A stretch of 16,218 bases of DNA from Oscillospiraceae bacterium (GTDB taxonomy: Bacteria > Bacillota > Clostridia > Oscillospirales > Oscillospiraceae). A program made the position numbers and the translations under genes. How positions within the stretch are numbered: the stretch's first letter is position 1; each line of letters begins with the position of its first letter. Below the pieces are notes generated by a model. It was not told the DNA's origin. It worked only from the letters and a program-made list of their open reading frames with translations, and made no database searches. Positions 5,340 to 13,691 of this stretch are shown here, one piece after another. Location: contig JAHHSF010000015.1 of the NCBI GenBank assembly GCA_020025375.1, forward strand, positions 1 through 16,218, in the 5' to 3' direction.

Positions 5340-7994
5340 ATGGCAACCAAACCTTACGGCGTAAACGAACTGCGCGAGATGTTCCTTTCTTTCTTCGAGA
5401 CCAAGGGCCATCTGCGCCTGCCCAGCTTTTCCCTGGTTCCCCAGGACGACGCTTCCCTGTTGCTCATCAACAGCGGTATGGCGCCCATGAAGCCCTTCTT
5501 CACCGGGGAGAAGGAGCCGCCACGTCACCGGGTCTGTACTTGCCAGAAGTGCATCCGCACCGGCGACATCGAGAACATCGGCCATACCGCCCGACACGGC
5601 ACCTATTTTGAGATGCTGGGCAACTTCTCCTTCGGCGACTACTTTAAGACCGAGGCCATCCACTGGTCCTGGGAGTTCCTCACCAGCCCCGAGTGGGTGG
5701 GCCTGGACCCCGAGCGCCTCTATCCCTCCATCTACGAGGACGACGACGAGGCCTTTGAAATCTGGAACAAGGAGATCGGCATCCCCGCCGAGCGTATCTT
5801 CCGCTTCGGCAAGGCAGACAATTTCTGGGAACACGGCTCCGGCCCCTGCGGCCCCTGCTCCGAGATCTACTACGACCGGGGTGAGAAGTACGGCTGCGGG
5901 GAACCCGGCTGTACCGTGGGCTGTGAGTGCGACCGCTACATGGAGGTCTGGAACAACGTCTTCTCCCAGTTCAACAACGATGGCGAAGGCAACTACACCG
6001 AACTCAAGCAGAAGAACATCGACACCGGTATGGGGCTGGAGCGTCTGGCCGTGGTGTGTCAGGACGTGGACTCCCTCTTCGATGTGGATACCGTCATGAA
6101 CATTACCAAGAAAGTCACCGACATCACCGGCGCCCACTACGGCGAGAGCGTGAAGACCGACGTTTCCCTCCGGGTCATCACCGACCATATCCGTTCCGCC
6201 ACCTTTATGATCTGCGACGGCGTCCTTCCCTCCAACGAGGGCCGGGGCTATGTTCTCCGCCGTCTCCTCCGCCGGGCCGCCCGCCACGGCAAGCTCCTGG
6301 GGGTGAACGAGCCTTTCCTGTTTAGCGTGTGTGACACCGTCATCCATGAGAACGAGGGTCACTACCCCGAGCTCCGGGAGCGCCGGGACTATATTGTCAA
6401 GGTCATCCGCACCGAGGAGGAGAACTTTGCCCGCACCATCGACGGCGGCATGAGCATTTACAGCGATATGCTCTCCGGCCACAAGGCCAAGGGAGAGACC
6501 GTCTTTTCCGGTGCCGATGCCTTCAAGCTGTACGACACTTATGGCTTCCCCATCGACCTGACCATCGAAATGGTGGAGGAAGAGGGCATGACCGTGGACA
6601 CCGAGGGCTTCAAGGCCCTCATGGAGGAGCAGCGCCAGCGGGCCCGGAAGGCCCGGGAGGCTCTGGGCGATCTGGGCTGGGCCGGCGTGGAGTTTGGCAA
6701 GAATGTGCCCGAGACCGAGTTCGTGGGCTATCATGGGAGCAACCTGGAGGGCTATACCGCCAAGGTGGTGGCCCTGGTGGTGGAGAACGAGCAGGCTGAG
6801 GAGGTTATGCCCGGCGTGGAGGCCATCCTGGTGCTGGACAAGACCCCCTTCTACGCAGAGATGGGCGGCCAGGTGGCCGACCAAGGCGTCATCACCTGCG
6901 GCGAGGCCAAGTTTGCCGTCACCGATGTGCAGAAGAACAAAGGCGGCAAGTATATGCACTACGGCAAGCTTACGGGGGGCGTGCTCAAGGTGGGTGATAC
7001 CGTCACCGCTGCCATCGACCTTGCTCGCCGCAAGGCCATCATGCGAGCCCACTCCGCCACCCATCTGCTGGACAAGGCCCTGCGAACCGTCCTGGGTGAC
7101 CACGTCCATCAGGCCGGCTCTCTGGTGGAACCCGACCGTCTCCGCTTTGACTTTACCCACTTCTCCGCCATGACGCCCGAGGAGCTGGCAAAGGTCAGCG
7201 CAATGGTCAATGAGGCCGTGTTGGAGGGCTATAACATTGCCACCGAGGAGCTTCCCATCGAGGAGGCCAGGAAGAAGGGGGCCATCGCCCTCTTCGGAGA
7301 GAAGTACGGCGATACCGTCCGGGTGGTGGACATGGGTCAGGGCTACTCCGTGGAGTTCTGCGGCGGCACCCATCTGGACAACACCGCCAAGGTGGGCGTG
7401 TTCCATCTGAGCAGTGAGTTCTCCGTGGCCTCCGGCGTGCGCCGTATTGAAGCCACCACCGGCATGGCCTCCCTGGAGTTTATGAACCGGAGCCAGGAGA
7501 TGCTCTTCGAGGCCGCCGCCATTCTCAAGGCCAAGCCCGCGGAGCTTCGTGAGAAGGCCGAGCAGACCATGGAGGAGATGCGCCGCCTGCGCCAGGCCGT
7601 GGAGAAGTACAAGGCCAAGGATGCCGCCGGAGAGGCCGACCGCTTCCTCTTCGGCGCCCACGAGGTTGGGGGGCTGAAGGTCCTTACCGCCACCGTAGCC
7701 GAGGCCGACGCCAACAAGCTCCGCCAGATGGGCGACATGCTCCGGGACAAGGACGACAACGTGGTGGCCGTCCTGGCCGCCGTGAGCGGCGAAAAGATCA
7801 CCTTCCTGGCCGTCTGCGGCAAGAACGCCATGGGCAAGGGCATCAAGGCCGGCGATATCATCAAGTCCGTCACCGCCATCTGCGGCGGCAAGGGCGGCGG
7901 CAAGCCCGATTCCGCCATGGGCGGCGGTTCCGACCTGCTCAAGCTGGACAACGCCTTGGCTTCCGTGGACGATTTCGTGGCTTCCAAGCTGTAA
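5340..7994 (+). CDS. alaS: Alanyl-tRNA synthetase
   Basis: 884 residues, normal for the family; ATG 5340 with GAGGAGGT 7 nt upstream. Class II synthetase that attaches Ala to tRNA-Ala. Order: catalytic core from residue 1 with CQKCIRTGDIENIGH and FEMLGNFSFGDYF (about 68-102), a Cys-rich insertion GCGEPGCTVGCECDR (about 185-199) common in Firmicute AlaRS, motif 3 GMGLERL (230-236), then the editing domain with zinc-binding HSATH (571-575) and CGGTH (674-678), and the C-terminal DHHA1 domain ending with GGKGGGKPDSAMGGG. All catalytic and editing zinc ligands are present, so editing of Ser/Gly mischarging should be intact. Regulated by the T-box leader. No terminator is evident before the next promoter at 8012. 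Confidence 0.98.
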   Translation: MATKPYGVNELREMFLSFFETKGHLRLPSFSLVPQDDASLLLINSGMAPMKPFFTGEKEPPRHRVCTCQKCIRTGDIENIGHTARHGTYFEMLGNFSFGDYFKTEAIHWSWEFLTSPEWVGLDPERLYPSIYEDDDEAFEIWNKEIGIPAERIFRFGKADNFWEHGSGPCGPCSEIYYDRGEKYGCGEPGCTVGCECDRYMEVWNNVFSQFNNDGEGNYTELKQKNIDTGMGLERLAVVCQDVDSLFDVDTVMNITKKVTDITGAHYGESVKTDVSLRVITDHIRSATFMICDGVLPSNEGRGYVLRRLLRRAARHGKLLGVNEPFLFSVCDTVIHENEGHYPELRERRDYIVKVIRTEEENFARTIDGGMSIYSDMLSGHKAKGETVFSGADAFKLYDTYGFPIDLTIEMVEEEGMTVDTEGFKALMEEQRQRARKAREALGDLGWAGVEFGKNVPETEFVGYHGSNLEGYTAKVVALVVENEQAEEVMPGVEAILVLDKTPFYAEMGGQVADQGVITCGEAKFAVTDVQKNKGGKYMHYGKLTGGVLKVGDTVTAAIDLARRKAIMRAHSATHLLDKALRTVLGDHVHQAGSLVEPDRLRFDFTHFSAMTPEELAKVSAMVNEAVLEGYNIATEELPIEEARKKGAIALFGEKYGDTVRVVDMGQGYSVEFCGGTHLDNTAKVGVFHLSSEFSVASGVRRIEATTGMASLEFMNRSQEMLFEAAAILKAKPAELREKAEQTMEEMRRLRQAVEKYKAKDAAGEADRFLFGAHEVGGLKVLTATVAEADANKLRQMGDMLRDKDDNVVAVLAAVSGEKITFLAVCGKNAMGKGIKAGDIIKSVTAICGGKGGGKPDSAMGGGSDLLKLDNALASVDDFVASKL

Positions 7995-8011
7995 GAAGGG
8001 AGCACCCCCTC

Positions 8012-8039
8012 TTGAAATTTGACAGAAGTGCGGTACAAT
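8012..8039 (+). promoter_or_regulatory. Sigma-A promoter of the HIT gene
   Basis: TTGAAA (8012-8017), 16 nt, TACAAT (8034-8039), located in the 76-bp gap after alaS. The start is expected near 8046, so the HIT gene and the membrane protein gene behind it need not depend on the T-box. Confidence 0.75.
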
Positions 8040-8070
8040 GGTTTTACCGAAACAAAAAGGAGGTTTTTCT

Positions 8071-8409
8071 ATGAGCGACTGTCTGTTCTGCAAGATTGCG
8101 GCGGGGGAAATCCCGTCCAAGAAGGTCTATGAGGACGAGTGTTGCTACGCCTTTTACGACATCGCTCCCCAGGCCCCCACCCACTTCCTGGTGATTCCCA
8201 AGGCTCACATCCCCTCGGTCTCCGCAGTGGACGAGGGCAACGAGGCCGTGGTGGGCCACATCTTCGCCGTGATTGCCAAGCTGGCGAAGGAGCTGGGCCT
8301 TGAAAGCTACCGGGTGGTCTCCAACATCGGGGAGCAGGCGGGGCAGAGCGTTTTCCACCTCCATTTCCACGTCCTGAGCGGTCGTGACATGACCTGGCCT
8401 CCCGGCTGA
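8071..8409 (+). CDS. HIT family nucleotide hydrolase/transferase (HinT-like)
   Basis: 112 residues; ATG 8071 with AAGGAGG 7 nt upstream. Histidine triad proteins hydrolyse nucleoside phosphoramidates or AMP-lysine type bonds in the cytoplasm. The start DCLFCKIAAGEIPSKKVYED is the typical HinT opening, with Cys4 and Cys7 of the usual CxxC; the catalytic triad HLHFH is at residues 96-100, followed by the usual HinT C-terminus GRDMTWPPG. Length and motif order match HinT closely. Its stop is 5 nt before the start of the membrane protein gene, so the two are probably one transcript, though no functional link is known. Confidence 0.95.
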   Translation: MSDCLFCKIAAGEIPSKKVYEDECCYAFYDIAPQAPTHFLVIPKAHIPSVSAVDEGNEAVVGHIFAVIAKLAKELGLESYRVVSNIGEQAGQSVFHLHFHVLSGRDMTWPPG

Positions 8410-8414
8410 CCAAG

Positions 8415-10244
8415 ATGGATCTTTTTTCCCCCTTCCGCAACCCTGCCCATACTTTGCTGGCTGCTGTTCCCGTCTTTCTGGCGGGGGCCTACTTTGACCT
8501 GACCAAATTTCGTCTTGACCCCGCCTCGACCTTGGCGGGGTCAGGACCTTTTTTGCTGGTCTGCCGTCTGCTGGGCGGCCTTCTGTTGGCCCTCCTTTTT
8601 CTGGCCCTCCTACGGGCAGGGCGGGATCTGCTGGACCTGGGCCGGGTGAGCTGGAAGCAGATGCTGGCGCTCTTCCTGCTCCTCAATGGGGTGACCGCCC
8701 TCTATGTGGCCACTTCTCAGACGGTCTACGTTTGGGACAACGCGGGGTATTGGACGGTGGCCCGGCAGCTGTCCCAGCAGTGGCTGGGCCGGAGCCAGCT
8801 CTTTGAGGTGCTGAAGAGCACCATTTCCATGGACTACAACTATCTGCTGGCCTTCCCCATCTCGTTGGTGATGCGCCTTTTCGGTGGGAGCAGGGCGGTC
8901 TTTCTCTTCGCCATCGCCAACCTTTACACCCTCCCCGCCCTGTGGGGGCTTTGCGCTCTGGGGAAGGGAAAAAAGTGGGGCGGCCTGACCGTGGCCCTCC
9001 TTTTCCCCATGCTGACCTATATCGGCCTTGTGGGCTATGTGGACGTGGCGGCGGTGGGGTGCGCCATCTGGGCGGTGGTCATCTATACCAGTGACAAGCC
9101 CCCCAGGAGCCGGGGCGTTTTTTCCGGCTTCCTCCTGGTGCTGACCTTCCTTCTGCGGCGGTATTTCTTTTTCTTTGCTGCCTCCTTCGGGGTAGCCGCC
9201 CTTTTCACCAAGATTCTTTTTGACCGAAAGAATTGGAAGGATTTCCTCTCCCTTTTCTTCACCAGCGGCGTATGCGCCGTGCTGTTTACGCCTAATTTCC
9301 TGTTGGACAAGGTGCTGGGGACCGATTATGGGGACCTCTATTCCGCCTATAATTTGGGCCTCCGCAGCGATTTCTTTCTTTTTTGCCGCTACTTTGGGTT
9401 GGCGGTGCTGGTGGCGTTGGTGGCCTGCGGGGTGATTGCCCTGGCCCAGGGGGAGGCGCGGGCCAAGGTGGCCTTTGGCCTCATCCAGTTGGCCGTCTGT
9501 TTTATGGCTTTCGTCATGGTCCAGTCCCACGGACAACAGCATCTTTTGATGTATCTGCCCTGCCTGGGCCTTTTGGCCGCCTCGGCCCTGACGCCCGGCG
9601 TGTGGTCCATGGTCCTGGCCGCCGTGGTCTTCGGCGGCTGTTTCCTGCCGAGGGAGCAGCCGTCCTCCATCGGGGCAATCAAACAGCCCTCGGCGGCCCC
9701 CACCATCGTCTTCTATGGGCCGCGGAGGGAGGACCTGAAGGAGCTGGAGCGGCTGGTGGGCTATGTGGACGGCCTCTCGGATACTTGCCCCTCCACCGCT
9801 GTTGTTTTGGCCTCCTCCTTTACCTTGAACAGCGAGACCCTCACCAATTTGCGCCCCTCTCTGGGGATGCCGGAGCCGGAAAACCGAACCGTCATCCAGT
9901 ATCATGGGACGGTGGACAAGCGGGACCCCTTTAATTGGAACACCCTTACCGCCGACTATCTGGTGATCGGGGACCCGGTCCAGACCCACCTGGGGGAGGA
10001 GAACCAGCAGGTCATGGCCCTCTTCGCCCACGACGTGCTGGACGGCACCGGGCCGGGGATGGCCTACCGACCGCTGGAGGCTGTGTTCCGCCTGGAAAAC
10101 GGCTGTACCGTCCGAATCTACGAGCGGACTCGTGATTTGACACAGGAGGAGTACTATTCCATCTCGGATCGGCTCCAGGCCCTCTACCCGGAGTACGCCG
10201 AACTCTACGGGGTCCCGGGGTGGATGCGTGTAAAAACAGAGTAA
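8415..10244 (+). CDS. Polytopic membrane protein, GT-C glycosyltransferase-like
   Basis: 609 residues. About 11-12 hydrophobic segments fill residues 10-415 (for example about 11-27, 43-66, 81-98), followed by a soluble tail of about 190 residues rich in polar sequence, probably outside the membrane. An acidic motif VWDNAGYW (Asp108) lies just after the third hydrophobic segment, where GT-C/PMT-type lipid-phosphate-sugar transferases carry their catalytic Asp in the first outer loop. This suggests transfer of a sugar from a lipid carrier to a surface polymer or protein, but no subfamily is recognised. ATG 8415 starts 5 nt after the HIT stop and has no visible Shine-Dalgarno, so translation may depend on coupling. 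A terminator-like hairpin lies inside the first 50 codons (8516-8554). Function is tentative; membrane topology is clear. Confidence 0.7.
   Translation: MDLFSPFRNPAHTLLAAVPVFLAGAYFDLTKFRLDPASTLAGSGPFLLVCRLLGGLLLALLFLALLRAGRDLLDLGRVSWKQMLALFLLLNGVTALYVATSQTVYVWDNAGYWTVARQLSQQWLGRSQLFEVLKSTISMDYNYLLAFPISLVMRLFGGSRAVFLFAIANLYTLPALWGLCALGKGKKWGGLTVALLFPMLTYIGLVGYVDVAAVGCAIWAVVIYTSDKPPRSRGVFSGFLLVLTFLLRRYFFFFAASFGVAALFTKILFDRKNWKDFLSLFFTSGVCAVLFTPNFLLDKVLGTDYGDLYSAYNLGLRSDFFLFCRYFGLAVLVALVACGVIALAQGEARAKVAFGLIQLAVCFMAFVMVQSHGQQHLLMYLPCLGLLAASALTPGVWSMVLAAVVFGGCFLPREQPSSIGAIKQPSAAPTIVFYGPRREDLKELERLVGYVDGLSDTCPSTAVVLASSFTLNSETLTNLRPSLGMPEPENRTVIQYHGTVDKRDPFNWNTLTADYLVIGDPVQTHLGEENQQVMALFAHDVLDGTGPGMAYRPLEAVFRLENGCTVRIYERTRDLTQEEYYSISDRLQALYPEYAELYGVPGWMRVKTE
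8516..8554 (+). terminator. Terminator-like hairpin inside the membrane protein gene
   Basis: Arms TGACCCCGCC (8516-8525) and GGCGGGGTCA (8534-8543) form a perfect 10-bp stem, with an 8-nt loop; TTTTTT follows at 8549-8554 after 5 nt. It is about 110 nt downstream of the HIT stop. It could attenuate transcription into the membrane protein gene, but the gap before the T run makes it weaker than a standard terminator. Confidence 0.4.
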
Positions 10245-10293
10245 GGTTCCATTTTTTACAAGTTCTGCCGGTGAAATTCAGCAGGCCCTTCTG

Positions 10294-10322
10294 TTTACAT
10301 TTTCGGGTGTTTGTGGTAGGAT
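10294..10322 (+). promoter_or_regulatory. Sigma-A promoter (extended -10) of the SLH glycosidase gene
   Basis: TTTACA (10294-10299), 17 nt, TAGGAT (10317-10322), with TGG just before the -10 giving an extended -10 element. The leader is about 70 nt and contains a 7-bp inverted repeat GGGCGGC (about 10349) with GCCGCCC (about 10372). No terminator is visible between the previous gene's stop and this promoter. Confidence 0.65.
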
Positions 10323-10399
10323 AAATTCCTATTAAGCAAACCGTTTTCGGGCGGCCTTTTCCATGAGGAACGCCGCCCCCGCGTCCATGGAGGGACCCC

Positions 10400-13300
10400 A
10401 TGAAAAAGCAAATGACAAGAGTATTGGCTCTGGGCTTGGCCGCTGTTCTGGCCCTGCCCCCGATGGCATCGGCTTCCGACGCACTGGGAAGCGAGCTACA
10501 TAAGGTGACTGTGCCTCTGGCCCGCGGGACCTCGGCTGTGATGCAGAATCTGTGGAGCGCCACCTATTCCGACCTGCGGACCGAGCGTTACCTGACCTAC
10601 ACCCCAACCGAGGGGGTGCGGCCCGCCCTCGCCTATGGGAGCAAGGTATCCACTCGTGCCACCCTGAGCGACATGGCAAAGGACCTGGAGGCCCAGGGCA
10701 AGCGGGTGCTGGGCGGCCTGAATGGTGACTACTATGTGATGGCCTCCGGGGTGCCCCTGGGGCTGGTGATGACCGACGGAGTGGTCCGCTCCACGCCTCA
10801 GTACACCAATAGCTGGGCGTTGGGCTTTTTGCCCGACGGAACGGCCTTCATCAGTCAGCCGGAGATGAGCCTTACCGCAAACTTCAAGGGATTGACCCTG
10901 GCGGTGTCCGGAGGCATCAACAAGCCCCGGACGGTCTCGGGGGGCTATTATCTGCTCACCGATGAGTTTGCCGACGACACCAAGAACACCCAACCAGGGG
11001 TGGATGTGATTCTGCGGCCCCTGAAAGAGAATTGGGGGGAGACCGTGGAGGCGGACGAGGACGTGACTCAGATTGACGAGGGGGACCCCACCGCCTCGCC
11101 CGTGGAGGCCGATGAGCCATCCGGTGAGAGTGGGGCCCAGGCGGAAACGTCTGCTGAGACCCAGCCTCCTGCCGGGGCGGATGCCGGGACCGGCTCTGAG
11201 AGCCTGACTGGGGAGGCCCGCATCCCCCAAAAGGAGGGGCCGGAGGAAGTGAAGGGCACCCTCACCCGGAGGGACCAGTTCCGGCCCGGCAGCCGGGTGA
11301 CCTGCGAGGTAGTGGAGGTCCTCCATACGGATAAGGCCATGGCGGTCCCAGAGGGATGCTACGTCTTGACCATTAACAAGAAGGGGAATGAGTGGCTCAT
11401 CGAGCAACTGGCTGGTCTCACCCCGGGCGAGCGGGTGGAGCTGGATCTGGTGGCGAAGGATGCCCGCTGGAACGAGGCCGAGACCGGCATCGGCGGAATG
11501 TATAAGCTGGTGACCAACGGCGTGGTGGAGGGCGGCCTGGATAAGGAACGGGCCCCCCGCTCCGCCGTGGGCGTGAAGGCAGACGGCTCCGCCGTGTTCT
11601 ACACCATTGACGGCCGGCAGGCCGGGTACAGCGTGGGAGCCACCCTCACCCAGGTGGCCCAGCGGCTGGTGGAACTGGGCTGTGTGGAGGCGGTCTGCCT
11701 GGACGGCGGCGGCTCCACCACCTTCGGGGTCACCTGGCCGGATGCCGGGGCCCTGGCGGTGACCAACCGGCCCTCAGACGGGGCTCAGCGGCCAAACTCC
11801 AACGCCCTCTTCCTGGTCTCCGAGTTGGAGCCCACCGGGGAGCTGGACCACCTTTACCTCACCCCCAACGACACCATCCTGCTGGCGGGTTCCTCGGTCC
11901 AGATGGGAGTCCAGGGGATGGATACCAATTATTTGCCCATGGAGTGGGCCGGCGAGGTGGACTGGTCCGTCCTGAACGGGGACGGCACTGTGACCACAGA
12001 CGGCCTCTTTACCGCCGGGAGTGTGGGCGGTGTCGCTGCGGTGACCGCCTCCGCCGGGGAGATTACCGGGACCGCCGCCATCACGGTGGTGCAGAGCCCG
12101 GATGCCATCCGCCTTACCGACGAGACCACCGGCGGGGCCATCACGGAATTGATGCTGGAGCCCAACCAAACGGTGGACCTGAAGGCTAACGCCCTCTACC
12201 GTAACCTGGCGGTGACCAGCCAGGACAAAAGCTACGTCTGGGCCGCAGACCCGGCGGTTGGCAAGGTGGATGAAAACGGTATCTTTACCGCCGCCCAGGC
12301 CAGCGGAACGGGCAACCTCACGGTTTCGGCCGGGGGGCGGAGCGTCGTGATCCCCGTGACCGTCACCGGCCACATTCTCCCGCTGGAGGACTTTGAAACC
12401 AGCGTGATGAACTTCATCGGCACGCAGACCGCCCAGGCCGAGAGCGAGACCGACCTGGAATATGTGCGTTTTGGGACCAAGAGCGCCAAAATCACCTATG
12501 ACGCCTCCGGCGGCACCGCCATCCTGGCCAGCACCTTGCCTGTGCGGAAGGGGGAACGCTTCCTCACTCTCTGGGTCTACGGGGATGAGAGCGGTAACGC
12601 CCTCATGGCCTCGGTGGCCGACGGGGAGGGCAACCAGAGCGACGTGCCCCTCACCGGTCTCGACTTCAAGGGCTGGAAGCGGGTGACCGCGGCCCTGCCC
12701 GAGGGGACCGTGAACGTGCTGGGCTTCCCGATTGTCTTTGGTGGAACCGGTTCCGCCACCGGGACCCTGTGGCTGGACCAGCTTACCACCGCCAATGAGC
12801 AGGTAGTGGACGAGGACGCCCCGGACATTGTGTTGGAGGTGGGCAACGGATCCATGACCGCCACCGTGACCGATGCCCTGGACAAGGAGCTGCTGAAAAA
12901 GAACCTTACCGTGACCCTGGATGGGGCGCCCCTGGACTTTATCTGGGAGCCCAAGACCGCAAAGGTCACCGCACCTCTGCCCATGAACGATGGGAAGCTC
13001 CACCGGGTGACGGTGACGGCCGCCGATGCCTCGGGCAACCTGGCCCGGGCCAGCAGCAGCTTCAGCACCGTGACCGAGTGGACCGAGCCCTTCGCCGATA
13101 TGGGGGGGCACTGGGCCCAGGGCTTCACCGCCTACCTCTATCAGGAAGGGGTCACCAACGGCGTGCAGACCGGGCAGGGGCTCCAGTTCCAGCCCGAGAA
13201 GGCCATCAGCCGGGGGGAGTTTGCTCTCATGGTGACCCGGTGGCAGGGGTTGGATCTGGCTGCCTATGAGGGGGTGGAGCTTCCCTTCGCCGATGCCGGC

Positions 13301-13630
13301 CAGATTCCCGCCTGGATGCTCCCCGCCGTCAAGGCCATGTACGCCCAGGGAGTGATGAAGGGGAGCCTGGAGGGGGAGGCCCTCTATGCCCGTGCTGAAA
13401 ACGGCATTAGTCGCACCGAGGCCATGACCATCCTGGGCCGCATCCAGCAAAAGGGCTATCCCGCCCCGACCCTCGCCTTTGAAGATGCCGACCAGGTGCC
13501 GGCCTGGGCCCTGGATTACGTCCAAACCCTGGTGGCCCAGGGCGTGGTGGGCGGCTATGAAAACAAGCTGAAGCCTGCCGACCCGGTGAAGCGGTGTGAG
13601 ATGGCAAAGATGCTGGTCTCCCTCATGTGA
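10400..13630 (+). CDS. Secreted phosphodiester glycosidase (NAGPA-type) with Ig-like and SLH domains
   Basis: 1076 residues; GGAGGG precedes ATG 10400 by 5 nt. Signal peptide 1-25 (MKKQMTRVLALGL..., cleavage likely after ASA). Residues about 90-475 form a phosphodiester glycosidase domain (NAGPA/DUF2233): GGLNGDYYV near the start, GGMYKLVTNGVV, and the signature LDGGGSTT (434-441). The domain is split by an acidic, Pro/Ser/Thr-rich, probably disordered insertion at about 214-285. After it: two Ig-like (Big_2-like) modules (about 477-575 and 578-655), a carbohydrate-binding-like beta-rich module (about 660-800), another Ig-like module (about 810-890), and three SLH repeats (about 895-955, 958-1020, 1024-1076). 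SLH domains anchor the protein to secondary cell wall polymer. It probably trims phosphodiester-linked sugars at the surface; the substrate is unknown. Confidence 0.9.
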   Translation: MKKQMTRVLALGLAAVLALPPMASASDALGSELHKVTVPLARGTSAVMQNLWSATYSDLRTERYLTYTPTEGVRPALAYGSKVSTRATLSDMAKDLEAQGKRVLGGLNGDYYVMASGVPLGLVMTDGVVRSTPQYTNSWALGFLPDGTAFISQPEMSLTANFKGLTLAVSGGINKPRTVSGGYYLLTDEFADDTKNTQPGVDVILRPLKENWGETVEADEDVTQIDEGDPTASPVEADEPSGESGAQAETSAETQPPAGADAGTGSESLTGEARIPQKEGPEEVKGTLTRRDQFRPGSRVTCEVVEVLHTDKAMAVPEGCYVLTINKKGNEWLIEQLAGLTPGERVELDLVAKDARWNEAETGIGGMYKLVTNGVVEGGLDKERAPRSAVGVKADGSAVFYTIDGRQAGYSVGATLTQVAQRLVELGCVEAVCLDGGGSTTFGVTWPDAGALAVTNRPSDGAQRPNSNALFLVSELEPTGELDHLYLTPNDTILLAGSSVQMGVQGMDTNYLPMEWAGEVDWSVLNGDGTVTTDGLFTAGSVGGVAAVTASAGEITGTAAITVVQSPDAIRLTDETTGGAITELMLEPNQTVDLKANALYRNLAVTSQDKSYVWAADPAVGKVDENGIFTAAQASGTGNLTVSAGGRSVVIPVTVTGHILPLEDFETSVMNFIGTQTAQAESETDLEYVRFGTKSAKITYDASGGTAILASTLPVRKGERFLTLWVYGDESGNALMASVADGEGNQSDVPLTGLDFKGWKRVTAALPEGTVNVLGFPIVFGGTGSATGTLWLDQLTTANEQVVDEDAPDIVLEVGNGSMTATVTDALDKELLKKNLTVTLDGAPLDFIWEPKTAKVTAPLPMNDGKLHRVTVTAADASGNLARASSSFSTVTEWTEPFADMGGHWAQGFTAYLYQEGVTNGVQTGQGLQFQPEKAISRGEFALMVTRWQGLDLAAYEGVELPFADAGQIPAWMLPAVKAMYAQGVMKGSLEGEALYARAENGISRTEAMTILGRIQQKGYPAPTLAFEDADQVPAWALDYVQTLVAQGVVGGYENKLKPADPVKRCEMAKMLVSLM

Positions 13631-13644
13631 TGTAATATGGAAAT

Positions 13645-13691
13645 AAAAAACCACCTCTTGGGGCAAACTTGTCCTCAGAGGTGGTTTTTTT
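13645..13691 (+). terminator. Rho-independent terminator overlapping the spoVAC ribosome binding site
   Basis: Arm AAAAAACCACCTCT (13645-13658) pairs perfectly with 13677-13690; the 3' arm ends in a run of seven T. It ends the SLH glycosidase transcript. The 3' arm also contains AGAGGTGG, the only Shine-Dalgarno-like sequence for spoVAC, 7 nt before its ATG. Confidence 0.93.

Noticed and set aside
5319..8120. Very long open frame (over 900 codons) on the minus strand opposite alaS
   Set aside because: It mirrors the codon pattern of a GC-rich gene, has repetitive His/Gly/Val/Leu-rich composition, no family motif and no ribosome binding site; alaS on the plus strand is certain.
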